From positions 937,823 through 1,001,822 of the forward strand of contig UYJD01000009.1 of NCBI GenBank assembly GCA_900618795.1: a DNA stretch of 64,000 nucleotides, written 5' to 3'. Positions within the stretch are counted from its first letter, which is position 1; every line of letters begins with the position of its first letter. This DNA comes from Cyanodermella asteris (taxonomy: Eukaryota > Ascomycota > Lecanoromycetes > Ostropales > Stictidaceae). The translations under genes were made by a program, and so were the position numbers. Under the pieces are notes generated by a model. It ran no database searches. It worked only from the letters and a program-made list of their open reading frames with translations, and was not told the origin of the DNA. Of the stretch, positions 53,246 through 63,273 are shown in pieces.

Positions 53246-53628
53246 CTAGTTGTGACAGTGATCCGGACCACACTGGCACTTGAACGTCTCGCTCCTACAC
53301 ACCCATCAGTTCATCTGACCCTCACCGTTGCAAAAAACAGCAAAGGTGACACGTACCCGTCGTACGACCAGCATCCGTAATGTCCACCGCAGTCGCAGCG
53401 GCCTGGCTGGCAAATGGCGCCGGGGCTCATGCCATGGCCACTGCAGCGCGCGTCGAGATCGCGCTTTTTACCATCGTAATCTTCGATATGCCTGATCCAG
53501 GTACCGTTTGCGGTGGTGATTGTGATCAGGTCGAGCTTGGTGATAGTTGCTATGGGAGAAGGATTTTGATGACGCAGAGCGACGGTTGAGGCGACATCAG
53601 CCATGAGGAGGGCGAGTGTGATTTTCAT
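53246..53628 (-). CDS. Small secreted cysteine-rich protein
   Basis: Two exons (53628-53357, 53294-53246) with a 62-nt intron give 106 aa. A signal-peptide-like start (MKITLALLMADVASTVALRH) is followed by a propeptide with a dibasic-type site GKKRD. The mature part of about 50 residues has eight cysteines, as C-x11-C-x4-C-x-C-x5-C in exon 1 and three more from exon 2 (KCQCGPDHC). Splicing brings the count to an even eight, supporting four disulfides. The size, processing site and cysteine density are those of secreted fungal effectors or antimicrobial peptides; no family is recognised. The signal core contains an Asp (MAD), so prediction may be weak. The function is unknown. Confidence 0.7.
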
Positions 53629-53941
53629 GATGCAAAGTTGTCGACGAGTACTTTTTGATGCGTTTCGATGGGGACCTGAGATCGAAACGAGAGTGGGTGC
53701 ACGGCCGGGCGATGTTGGTCGAAGCCGATGACATGGCTGGCTTTTATGTGGCCGGGACGAACGCGAGCAGCGGGGGTATCAAGGTGAATGAGAAGCATGG
53801 TATGAGTGCGACCTCGATGCAGGACTGATTGATTGGCAGGGTGAAGAAGACAGATTGAGCGCCTGATAGCGCGTTCTGCGCAGCTCATCAGTGAAGTCAT
53901 CAACGACAGAAAATGGCTGTAGAGATCTCGCGAGGCTATGT
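53629..53941. other. Intergenic, promoter of the small secreted gene
   Basis: Short interval between two leftward genes with no recognised element. Confidence 0.6.
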
Positions 53942-55960
53942 TCATAATCCTAGCAATTTGCTTGCCTGATCCCGAAGCTTGAACTTCTGAATCTTCCCAC
54001 TTGCCGTCTTTGGAAAATTCTCGACGGTGAAGACGTGCTTCGGAACTGTGCTTATTAGCCCTGCGTTTGATTTGACAAAATAACTTCAAAGGCTCAGAGT
54101 AACTGCGACTGGCACTCACCTAGATGGCGACTCATCTTCTCCCTAACCCAGTCTCTGACCACTGCTTTCTGCTCTTCGGCCGCTTTGAGCCGAGTCGCAC
54201 TACCCGGTCGCCAGATCACAAAGGCGCCAACAGCCTCGCCGTATCGTTCGTCCTTGACCCCGACCACGCTTACATCGCTCACATCAGGATGCTTCAGGAT
54301 GCAGTTCTCGACCTCGAGCGGGTGAATGTTTTCGCCACCTCTGATGATCAGGTCTTTCAAGCGCCCTGTGATCTTCACGTAGCCATCGGGCGTCATCTCT
54401 GCTTCGTCGCCCGTGTGCATCCAGCGCTTCCCATCTTCTGCCACGACTAAGTCCTTGGCCGTTCTCTCCTCGTCATTCCAATAGCCTTTCATGACAAGGT
54501 ATCCGCTAACCACGAGCTCGCCACGCTGGCCAATCTGTAAGACTTCATTGCGATCAACGCTGCTCACAATTTTGGCTTCCACGTGCGGCAGTAACCGCCC
54601 GACACTATCGATACGCATTTCAATTGGATCATCTGTCGCAGTCATACAGCTGACGGGGCTTGTTTCTGTCATGCCATAGCAAATCGTGAGATCAGTTAGG
54701 TTGAGAATGCGATGCAGTTTCTCCATAAGTGCAGCTGGGATTGAGCTTCCGGCAGCGATGCCGGTTCGGAGGTGTTCAAAGCCCTTGTACTCGACAGTTC
54801 CATGGTCTATCAGTTCGAGACAAGCATTGAACATGGTCGGCACCCCATACAATGCCGTCGCACGCTCCTCCTGGACAGCTAGCAGAGTGGCCAAAGGATC
54901 GAAGGCCTCTGCAGGGAATACGATTGAGGAGCCATGGGTCACGGTTGCCATGGAGCCTAGGATGCACCCGAAGCAGTGGAAAAGTGGTGGAGGGCAGACC
55001 ACGACGTCTTCCTGGGTCAGCAGCATTCGCTCGCCGATACTGAAACCATTATTGAGAATCGACGCGTGGGATAGACAGGCCGCCTTTGGAAGTGAGGTTG
55101 TCCCAGAAGTAAACTGGATGTTTACAACATCTCCGTCCGACAGTCGCCTGTCTGGAGTAGGGGCGCTACCGCCATTCTCACTGTCCTGCAACTGGGAAAA
55201 GGATAACACGCGCGGATCACGCCGTGTCTCCTGTTCCAGTGCTGATGGCTCTTGATCGGTTGCTGTGTTGTCTACGAGTATCACCTTTGATAAGGAGGGT
55301 GCCAGTGTTTTGCTGCCATTCGTGGTCGGAGCGGCCAAATTCAGGAGAGAGGCAATGAGAGGGACATTCGAGAATGGGGGACGGCGAGAGAGGTTTGTTT
55401 CGACTCCCATGATGAGATGGGAGGCAGTAAGGTGATTAATCGCCGATATGACCTGATGCTCGGTGAATGCAGGGTTCAAGGGCGTCTTCGCGCACTCGTA
55501 AGTTCGTGATCGAGAAGGTAGTGTTATCTGATAAGCTTACCAATATAGCGCCAAGTTTGAACAAAGCATATGTGACCTTGATCCTAGTCAGCTCACAATA
55601 CTAATATGCATTTGCTTTAACATTGCCTACTGTAGCATGTTCGATGGTATTCCCTAAGGACACGGCTACGCGATCGCCCTTCTTGACGCCGGCCTTTTGC
55701 AGTGCCTTCGCCAGAGCATTGCTCTTGAGATTCAAGTCGTCGTAAGATAGCCGCTGGTTCTGGTGGCGAGAGACTACCGCCGTCCTCTTCCCGAACTTTT
55801 CCACAATATGCTCAAAGTACGTTGGGACCGTCCCCGTGAGCAAAGGTGGTTGTATAGGACCACTGGTGTAGGAGTCTGTCAAGAAGGTTCGTCCGATGGT
55901 CTTGCCTGGAGCTGACCGTAAGCGGACACGGGTATGCCGCACTGCTGATCCGCGATACAT
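53942..55960 (-). CDS. Acyl-CoA synthetase / AMP-dependent ligase
   Basis: Four exons (55960-55631, 55576-55541, 55485-54120, 54045-53942) with introns of 54, 55 and 74 nt give 611 aa. All adenylate-forming motifs are seen: the P-loop [55 protein letters not shown] and the catalytic lysine [13 protein letters not shown] in the last exon. The P-loop has Ser where TSGTTG-x-PK has Gly. The closest groups are medium-chain acyl-CoA synthetases. The N-terminus from Met 55960 ([20 protein letters not shown]) has many Arg and no acidic residue, like a mitochondrial presequence. No peroxisomal C-terminal SKL is present. The frame is open upstream of 55960, so the start is a judgement from homology. 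Confidence 0.88.
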
Positions 55961-56619
55961 CTCAACAACGCCATTAGAGTGGAAGGACGCAAAAAGACCT
56001 TCGGTGCGAGATGCACGCGTGTACCGACGTGAGCATCGTATTGCCGACGAGGAGCCGACGAGCGCACATGCGGGGACTCCGCGTTTCTGAAAGAGGCATA
56101 GCGTCACGTGGCCAAGCCATCCACAATCGTCTTTCAGAATACACTCGATCCGTTCCACCTTCGGGTTGTTCTTCGTGGCAGTCGACCAATTTGCATCAAT
56201 CTTGTGCTTGTCTGAAGATACCAGCGCCTGCGGAGCGTCTACGACCATGTCATTGTCAATACGATCCCACAATGTTCCGTACACGGTCTCAGGTGTCAGA
56301 GAAATGAGCTTTTGTCGAACGCTCGATTCATAGTGAACAATGACCACACTGCCAAACAATCCCTTTGGGTGGAGGAGATTAACCTGACTGAGTACAATGT
56401 ATTGTTGTTCTTGAGATCGATATGCAGAAAGAATCTGGAAACACAATACCTTTGTCAAATTCATCACGTACGTATACATGACTTTCTTGCAGGCATTCTA
56501 TGCTCCTCTTCAGACCTGTCCACCACCCTCTGGCACGCTTACTATTGTACTTCTCTCCTGAATTGCACTACTACTCACGTGCCAATCACTCAAATCTGTG
56601 GTGAGTCCGCGACTCCTTC
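55961..56619. other. Divergent intergenic region
   Basis: Upstream of the acyl-CoA synthetase and of the duplicated-motif gene. The minus frame stays open here to 56479, but codons upstream of 55960 have no family match. Confidence 0.5.
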
Positions 56620-57288
56620 ATGACTACTTTACCAAGAGCGAACGAACCCACGTCGATGCAACGCCAGCCGAGCATGCTTGGCAAGCTCCACCGACGATTA
56701 TCCATACGCCGTGGGGACTCGTCCTCTACCGAAAATGTGCCTTCACGCAAACGTGCAGATTCTGAGCTGAGCCTCCGGACTCCGAAGACCAAATTGCACG
56801 CGGTCACCAAGAACGCCGCATTCGACAATGATGCGAATGCGTTCAATCATCTGCTCGACTACGTCCCAGAGCTACGACGCGATGACCTAGGCGTGGTTGA
56901 GCTTGCGCTGAAAACGAAGCGCAAGCCCGTGATGCTTGTAATCCGGAACGACGAGTTCGACGCAGACTCGAATGCTTTCGCAAACATTCGAAAATATATC
57001 CCTGCTTTGTCGCCTGTTGTGGAGCAATCAGAGACTGAGCACACGGTCTCTATATTTGGTGCCATCGCTAATGAGAACCAGAACGGCCGCTCGACACCTG
57101 CTACGGGGCAGCCTTTGAGCACTTTTGTAGGGCTTGATGGTGACCACACTCCGGGCCTTGGACCACGTGTGCGATCATACAGCATGCCAGTCGAGGTGAT
57201 TGACTGCGGTGAGATCATGTCTGCTGTTTACCCCGAAAGACAGCAGAAGACCCATATGGTCTTGCTGGGCAGCGGGAAGCAAGAGTAA
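56620..57288 (+). CDS. Unknown protein with an internal motif duplication
   Basis: A single exon of 222 aa, not recognised. The N-terminal 60 residues are Arg/Ser-rich and look disordered and phosphorylatable (RRLSIRRGDSSS). A motif then occurs twice, 45 residues apart: NAAFDNDANAFNHLLDYVPEL at 65-85 (the first 20 residues being the core) and NDEFDADSNAFANIRKYIPA at 110-129. The pattern is N-x2-F-D-x-D-x-N-A-F-x-[HN]-[LI]-x2-Y-[VI]-P. Each copy is followed by a basic or hydrophobic strand. The D-x-D-x-N spacing recalls calcium-binding loops, but that is speculation. The C-terminal 90 residues are less ordered. No signal peptide or membrane segment. Confidence 0.65.
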   Translation: MTTLPRANEPTSMQRQPSMLGKLHRRLSIRRGDSSSTENVPSRKRADSELSLRTPKTKLHAVTKNAAFDNDANAFNHLLDYVPELRRDDLGVVELALKTKRKPVMLVIRNDEFDADSNAFANIRKYIPALSPVVEQSETEHTVSIFGAIANENQNGRSTPATGQPLSTFVGLDGDHTPGLGPRVRSYSMPVEVIDCGEIMSAVYPERQQKTHMVLLGSGKQE

Positions 57289-57389
57289 GGTGAGGCGACA
57301 TTTCTTTCAAGTTTTATGCCCTTTGTAAGAACAAGCAACGCCTGTCATCCAGCTAAGCCATCCTTTGTGAACTACCTTAGCTGGTATAT

Positions 57390-58820
57390 CTAGTGTATCC
57401 AAATCATGTTCTCAATACTCAATGCTACCACAATGGTTATCAGCTCGCAATTCGTGACAAGTGATTCTGCACCAACTTTGATACAAGTGGTCGTTACAAA
57501 TTCCGCGTGAGTAAACTCATCAAAGAGTGCCTTCGAATACTGGACAAATGTTTCCAGCGTTCTATACCCGTTAATATTCGATGTGCGATCGATGTTCTCG
57601 GTCGGGTTGCTCTCTTCCAACAAGAGATCGGCCCGCAGACCCTCCGCAATGGATCCACGGTTGCTATATCCAAAGCTCTTCGCTGCTACCATTGTCCCTG
57701 CCTGTAGTGCTTCTTTTGATGTGAAGCCACATTTCTTGGCGAACAGCGCGAGCCCATGGTAGACAGATAGCCCGTGTCGTGTCTCAGCGAATGTACTGTA
57801 GTGACCGAGCCACTGCGAATCGTCAGCTGACTGGCAACATATTTCCATCATCGAAGCATTCTGGGAATTACACGATGATAGGAACACGAGCTTTCTTGCG
57901 CTGCCTGACTGTCTCATACACATGCTCAGTTCGAGCATCTTTGCTCTGAGCAAAGGCATAGCGTTCACACATTCGTTTGGCCTCTGCCTCACTGATTAAG
58001 CGCTGCACGTGGGGATCATGCGCATACTTCTCCTGCAAGAAACATCCCTCAGCGGTACCTGACCCCATCGCTGTGAGCGTCGGGTTGGGATGAGCGCCAC
58101 TTTTCCGATATAGCTCAATGACCTCCGCATTGGGGGGCTCGTCCACAAACTGATGAGTCAATCCGTCAGCGCCGATCTCGAGCATCTCCATGGTATCATG
58201 CCTGGACGAACAATGGGCGGCCATTTCAAACCATGTACATGAGCTTCTTCGACAACAGCGCGTTGTAGCTCCAATGGCGGCATCGGCAACTTTCTGCCCA
58301 TGAGTCTGCCAGACTCGTGCATCAACTTGATATGGTCGACCTTCTCGGCCACACAATCGCGCACAAACTCCATACCATCTTCCAGTGTTACAAGTTTCGG
58401 CCATGTGGCTAGTGTAGCCCTATCCCTGGCGAGTCGGCGACATCAAGAACAATCGGAACCGGCTAGCCTCCACCGACCGCGGCAGCAAAGCTGGCCGTCT
58501 TACAGTCCGTGACGGGGGTTCTGAGCGTGGTTTCGTAACGGAACGATATTTTCTGGGTCGTTGTGCATGTCGCATACTGTGGTTACGCCGAAACGAAACG
58601 ACTGAGTAAGGGCTTGGTCATTGCCGCCAGTGGCATGCATATGCGTCAATAAGACACGAAAGCGGAGTGTGGCCTGGCTTGGGAAAGGTAGGACCAGAGA
58701 AGTCATGTCTTGGCGACGAGGAGACTTTGGCGATCTTGCCATTTGGATGAGGATTGAGTCGTTTTCCATAATGTTTGTACCGTCGAATATCCGGACGTTG
58801 GTAATCAGAAAGGGGGACAT
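57390..58820 (-). pseudogene. Amidohydrolase-family (imidazolonepropionase-like) gene, decayed
   Basis: Pieces of one metal-dependent amidohydrolase lie in order on the minus strand but in changing frames: MSPFLITNVRIFDGTNIMEN, HMHATGGNDQALTQSF (metal-binding HxH), VTTVCDMHNDPENIVPLR, VDHIKLMHESGRLMG, AAHCSSRHDTMEMLEIGADG and, near the end, YHGLALFAKKCGFTSKEALQ with GLRADLLL. Frame changes fall near 58705, 58225 and 57870, and at least one more region is missing or shifted between 58530 and 58400. The one at 58225 is a single extra base between HGLK and AAHC. No intron pattern repairs all of them, so this is a pseudogene. Intact relatives hydrolyse cyclic amides or carbamates; the substrate here is unknown. 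Confidence 0.8.
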
Positions 58821-59793
58821 TGTAGCAAATCAAATTTCGTGAGCAGTCGTGTGAGGAGGAACACGCAGCGGAATATTTTGGCCATTCACTACATTCATAC
58901 CTGCTTTCAGATAATATTTCCCGGCGGTGCGATGCTTTAAGGTGCTCCAGCTGAGCCCAAGTGCAGATTGAGGCTCGCTCGCCTGCTTCTCGGGTATCTC
59001 TTCGATTGATCTGACCGGCGTCGCCTCGATGGGAGAGTTGAGGTGCATCATGAGTTGGCCGTAACCTGGGCTTTCGTTTGGACTTGGCTACTCGGGGGCA
59101 AATTGCCAACAGACGCGTACGGTTGTCCATGTCAAATTCAGATCAGCGGTTGCGATGCGTGCAGTGATGCAGAGTAGGCTGCCGCACGCAGGCGCCGGGG
59201 CCGCCCTTTGAGCCAGCAATGAATCCGTGGTGTCTGACGAGCTTCGTTGGTCTAGATACCACATTATTGGATTTGGTGCATGACTTGATTAATTAAGGAA
59301 GGCTACGGCTGGTCTGTCTTATGTATATCCTCCTGTCGGTGGCTAGGTAGGATCCAGCCACCTCTACTGCCTTAGTCATAGACATCCTGGATGATCCAAG
59401 CTTTCCTTTTCAACACACGTCTTTCACCTCCGATGCGCCACACGCACCTCGCTATGAGTATTGGTGCTGAAACGAGGTCAACTGTTTCGCCGATTCCAAG
59501 CATTGCGTGACCGCTTCTGTGACCACGGAAATGTGTTATCTAGCTGTGAGCCAACGACCATTTGCCATTGCTTTGGCCTGAGCGAGCCGCTGCGCATCGG
59601 AGCTTCTGCTCGCATTTCAACCCCTAATGAGCGCGAAGCTCTTCCTTTCGGGCGATCAGACCGAACAAGTGAGATTACTACAATTGGCCAATAGTCCCAA
59701 GATCGCTATAATTCTCCCAACTTGAGACTGTCTTGCCTCTCAACCACTCCGCCAGTTTCAAAATCCATCAAGCTACTTGTATATGCCGACAAG
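58821..59793. other. Intergenic, nothing recognised
   Basis: Between the decayed amidohydrolase and the DUF6914 gene. Only short frames without family resemblance. Confidence 0.55.
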
Positions 59794-60398
59794 ATGAGCC
59801 CAAGAAACAAAGACCGCCTTTATATTGGTCTCTACGCCCGCTCTCCGAAACCAAAAATGCCTGGTAAAGAAAATACGTTAGTTTCGAGTCCGTTCTCAAA
59901 CGCCATGGTAGGTCAATTACACTAACACCAGTCGCAAGCTACCACTGGGCCCTCTTGACAGGCCCAAATTCTCCTCAGCCTCGGGATTACGGCCACAAAT
60001 ACCACGCACGTAACCGCTTAACTTCCACCGCCACCTATGAATGGAAGTACGAGACTAAGCCGGTATCTATGGCCCCTGTAGACCTGATCATAGCTCGTAT
60101 AGCCATCGCCAAAGTCGTGGATTCGGAGAGGCTTGCAGATATTCTCGATGCGACGTCGTTGAGACCAGAGCGAGAGGGTTGGAATTGTATCGGATGGGTG
60201 AAGGACGCATTGGAAAGGGCGTGGAAGGATGGACGGTGTCTGGGCACGAAGGTAGAAGGATGGGAGGGGGTTAGAGATACCGTCATGAAGTACGCGGAGG
60301 AAAAAAGGGACCAGCGGAGATGGAAGGACTGGGAGAGATTTGATCAGACGCAGGTGGCGACTTGGGATGCGATGACAGGGAGGGAGGTGGTACCTTGA
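59794..60398 (+). CDS. DUF6914 family protein
   Basis: Two exons (59794-59876, 59939-60398) with a 62-nt intron (donor GTTAGT, acceptor CGCAAG) give 180 aa. The protein begins MSPRNKDRLYIGLYARSPKP, has YHWALLTGP completed by the splice, then YHARNRLTSTATYEWKYETK, LIIARIAIAKVVDSERLADI and WNCIGWVKDALERAWKDGR. This is the layout of the fungal DUF6914 group, small proteins with an NlpC/P60-like pattern: a His in HWAL, Y-H in the second segment and C in NC. I infer this papain-like resemblance from spacing only. It is intact, unlike both neighbours, and function is unknown. Confidence 0.78.
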
Positions 60399-60419
60399 GG
60401 TTGTTTTGGGTCCATGTGA

Positions 60420-61185
60420 CATCCCGAGAAGGTGTCCAACGACGAGGGCCTCATCGCTTCGTTTGATGCCTTGAACTTCCAGTCTCCGAACCGCACTGAT
60501 CTGTCAGCTAACAAGCTGTGGCCGCATCAGGGTCAAAATTCCGCAAAGCCCGACTTCCCCTGTCTGCCACGGTAAGCCCGATTCCCAGATCAAGGTCCGG
60601 TTTTGTTGCCAAGGTGCAACATCAGGCTTGTGAACTTGTTGCCGAACAGCCCAAACGATGGTGATCTGATCGTCTGCAAAGGTGATCACCATCTGAGTGA
60701 AGACTTTCACAAGGAAATGGCACGTGAGGAACATATCCCAACTTGGACTCCAGAGTGGTACGAAACCCTCCGCACCTCATTCACCCCCATCTCCAGCACC
60801 TTTGCTAATCCTGGTAGGTACGGCTTCACCAAACCTGTCATGAAATGGCTCGCCGACCACAATTGCACCTGGCAATAGGTCTGCGCCGAGCCCGGGGATT
60901 TTCTCCTCTGGGACTCTAGGACGCCACACTATAAAGTCAGCCCGTCGGGCAGTTACCCCGAGACTCGCCGTGTATATGTGCTACATGCCCGTCGCGGATG
61001 TATCGCAGGGGAATTTGGTGCGCACCAAAGCTGCGTTTGAGGTGTGGGTCGGGGCCACGCATTGGCCGAATGCGAAGCATGTGGGCTTGAATGTGGCAGA
61101 GAGGGACGGCGTTGAGGATGTGAATAATAGGGAGAGGCCGATGAGGGAGCCGGCTCTGTCGGAGAGGGCTTGGAAATTGACATGA
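60420..61185 (+). pseudogene. PhyH-like (phytanoyl-CoA dioxygenase-like) fungal gene, 5'-truncated and decayed
   Basis: Begins mid-protein (SFDALNFQSPNRTDLSANKL). After an intron of about 46 nt it continues RCNIRLVNLLPNSPNDGDLI, VCKGDHHLSEDFHKEM and GRYGFTKPVMKWLADHNCTW. It then hits an in-frame TAG before VCAEPGDFLLWDSRTPHYKV. A one-base frame change near 60965 separates this from the final VYMCYMPVADVSQGNLVRTK and THWPNAKHVG. The N-terminal half is absent. The segment FLLWDSRTPHY holds the distal His expected of an iron/2-oxoglutarate dioxygenase fold. A truncated pseudogene of a family widespread as hypothetical proteins in Pezizomycotina. Confidence 0.75.
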
Positions 61186-61712
61186 ATTCAAGGATTCCTT
61201 ATACCAAGACAGAGGCTTGAGATCTCAGGCATGATGTTGGTTTCAGTCGCTAGAAGCAACACCCGCTTTCCGAGGCCGTGAATTCCGTGATGGATGTAGT
61301 TGTGTTGTGTCTATTGGGTTTCAGATTGTCGCCATCGACACTCGACAGCGCTGGAGGTGGCTTTTCAATTGGTGCACGGGCGGGCAGAGCCTGCAAAATA
61401 AAGATAGAGGTATGTTCACACACTCATTGGCGTGGGGATGTTTGTCTCGTGATCATTGTTATCGTAAACTCTAGAGACTTTTTCAGTGCATGCTCGCTCC
61501 TGCTTCCTCCTTTGCCCGTCTGTCCACCAGCGCTATGCTTCCACCCTCGTGCTCCTTACGACGACTGCCTCAAATCCTGGCGCAAGGAGTCAGGCTACTA
61601 TTTTCGTGCCGTCGGTGCGGCTCAGATAGAAAAGGGTGCGTGAAGCAGGGCGTGCTGTGAGGATGTGTAAAACTGTTTCATGCTCGCGACCGTGATGCTT
61701 GTTGTCAGATGT
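61186..61712. other. Intergenic, nothing recognised
   Basis: Convergent interval between the PhyH relic and the Ccdc124-like gene. A 121-codon plus-strand frame (61278-61643) has no family resemblance. Confidence 0.55.
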
Positions 61713-62390
61713 TCAACCAGCCAGGCGATCCTCGATCTTCTGTCTCTCAGAGAGCTTGATTTGTGCAATATCCTCCTTCGTAGCATCATACCTAACGCTG
61801 GCCTGGTTGAAGGGGTTGTCGGGGCTCTTCTCAAACTCCTTCCTGCACAGCTCCACCCTCTGGTTGCGGCGAAGGCCAGGGTTCTCCTGCTCAATCTCTG
61901 GTAGCCTCCTCTCCTCGAATGCTGCATATGCCGCCTTGAACCGTCTCTCCGGGTGCTTCTCCACCTTGTCATTGTTCGAGTTCCCGGTCAGCGCCAGGGC
62001 ATCCAGCGCGTTATCGATACCAGACGCGTTGAGCGTTCCGGCCCTGCTGCTGCTGCCGGCTCCTCCATCGTCAAGTTGTGACAAGTCCAGCTTGCGAGCG
62101 GGCTTCTCGTTCTTCTTCTGTGCGGTCTTGTTGTTCTTGGGCTTGCTGGGCAAGCTGGCCTCTTCGGCTAGCAGTGCCGCCTTCTCGACCTTCTTGCGCT
62201 CTGCCTCTGCCTTCTTCGCCTCGGCGTCCTGGGCCTTCTTGTTGGACTTTGCTCCCTGGTCCCATTTCGAGCTTTCGGCCTGTTCGGCTTGTGCGGCTGC
62301 CTGGGCTGCTTTGTTGGCGGCGGCCTCGGCTTTCTTTGCGTTGCCGGCCGCCTTCTTGGTGTTCTCGCCGCCTTTTCCTCCTTTGGCCAT
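61713..62390 (-). CDS. Ccdc124/Oxs1-like coiled-coil protein (DUF1014)
   Basis: A single exon of 225 aa. The N-terminal 95 residues are a Lys/Ala/Glu-rich coiled coil (MAKGGKGGENTKKAAGNAKK, and later KKAEAERKKVEKAALL). A Ser/Gly linker follows, then the conserved C-terminal domain HPERRFKAAYAAFEERRLPE and NPGLRRNQRVELCRKEFEKS, ending PDNPFNQASVRYDATKED. This HMG-like helical domain defines the Ccdc124 family. Animal and yeast members associate with ribosomes, and fission yeast Oxs1 also acts in oxidative-stress transcription. The length and order are normal. The start is the first Met of the coiled coil, preceded by a short pyrimidine-rich leader with CTTCA repeats at about 62585. Confidence 0.88.
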   Translation of the reverse strand: MAKGGKGGENTKKAAGNAKKAEAAANKAAQAAAQAEQAESSKWDQGAKSNKKAQDAEAKKAEAERKKVEKAALLAEEASLPSKPKNNKTAQKKNEKPARKLDLSQLDDGGAGSSSRAGTLNASGIDNALDALALTGNSNNDKVEKHPERRFKAAYAAFEERRLPEIEQENPGLRRNQRVELCRKEFEKSPDNPFNQASVRYDATKEDIAQIKLSERQKIEDRLAG

Positions 62391-63273
62391 GTTGAGACTG
62401 ATGTGAGTCTGGAAGCTGGAAAAGTTGAAGTCAAATGTGGTGATGAGGGCCTGTAGGAAAGAAAAAGAACGCTCACGAAAATACGGGGATGTGATTTGGA
62501 AATCGGAACCTGAGCAAGTGTGACTATGCGTTTGCCCGCTTTCGAAAGCTGCCCCGCGAGACAGCCTTTGTCTTAGTCAGCCACTTCACTTCACTTCACC
62601 AACTCCTCGACTCTGGTTTCTACCTGCGATTGTGGTATCCACCGAGAACAGATAGTGCGGGTGGGACTCTCAAGGAGAGATGCTCGGAGTCGTGTTTTAC
62701 TACTCGTGCTCCCAAGAAACGGGCACTCAGCGAGCTTGACCACGTTGTTGTAACGGGCCTGTCAATCATAACGCAAGATCTTTTCTGATACTCATGAATA
62801 CAGTATTATCTACCCGCGTCTTTTACGTATCGTGCTGTAAACCAGGTGGTTGTAGCTCTTGTTAAGCAGAGATCCCAAAGAAGCGTAAATCATCATTCGA
62901 ACTGTATACATGCAACTCTTTCCACGTCCGGAACACCTTCAACGTTCAACCATTTGGCCATGTTGTCGCTCGACAAACTTACTACAGCGGCCACGTGAGC
63001 AGGCGTGCAGTCTGCTTGCGATGGTCACGACAAAACCAAGTCTCGTCAATGGTCGGCTTGCCTAGCTTGTGCACCCAAAAGCACTCCTCCTCATTCAAGC
63101 AAATGTCGGTCCGTCGTTTCCACCTGCTGATCCCATCACGATTCAGACGAGCGCATTGAGCGTGCAAAGCGTCCTCGAAGTGCAACGGCAGACATCGCGG
63201 GGGATCTCTTGCATCTGAGGTGCGCGTGGGGGGGAACGAACATCGTACCTCAGCTGAAGTCAGGTCGAAGCTT
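62391..63273. other. Intergenic, possible extra exon of the rightmost gene
   Basis: Upstream of the Ccdc124-like gene. A minus-strand frame at 63296-62982 (104 codons) could be a last exon of the neighbouring LRR-like gene, but I see no clear splice join. Confidence 0.45.

Noticed and set aside
55961-56479. Upstream extension of the acyl-CoA synthetase frame
   Set aside because: Open but without family resemblance; the family start fits Met 55960 better.
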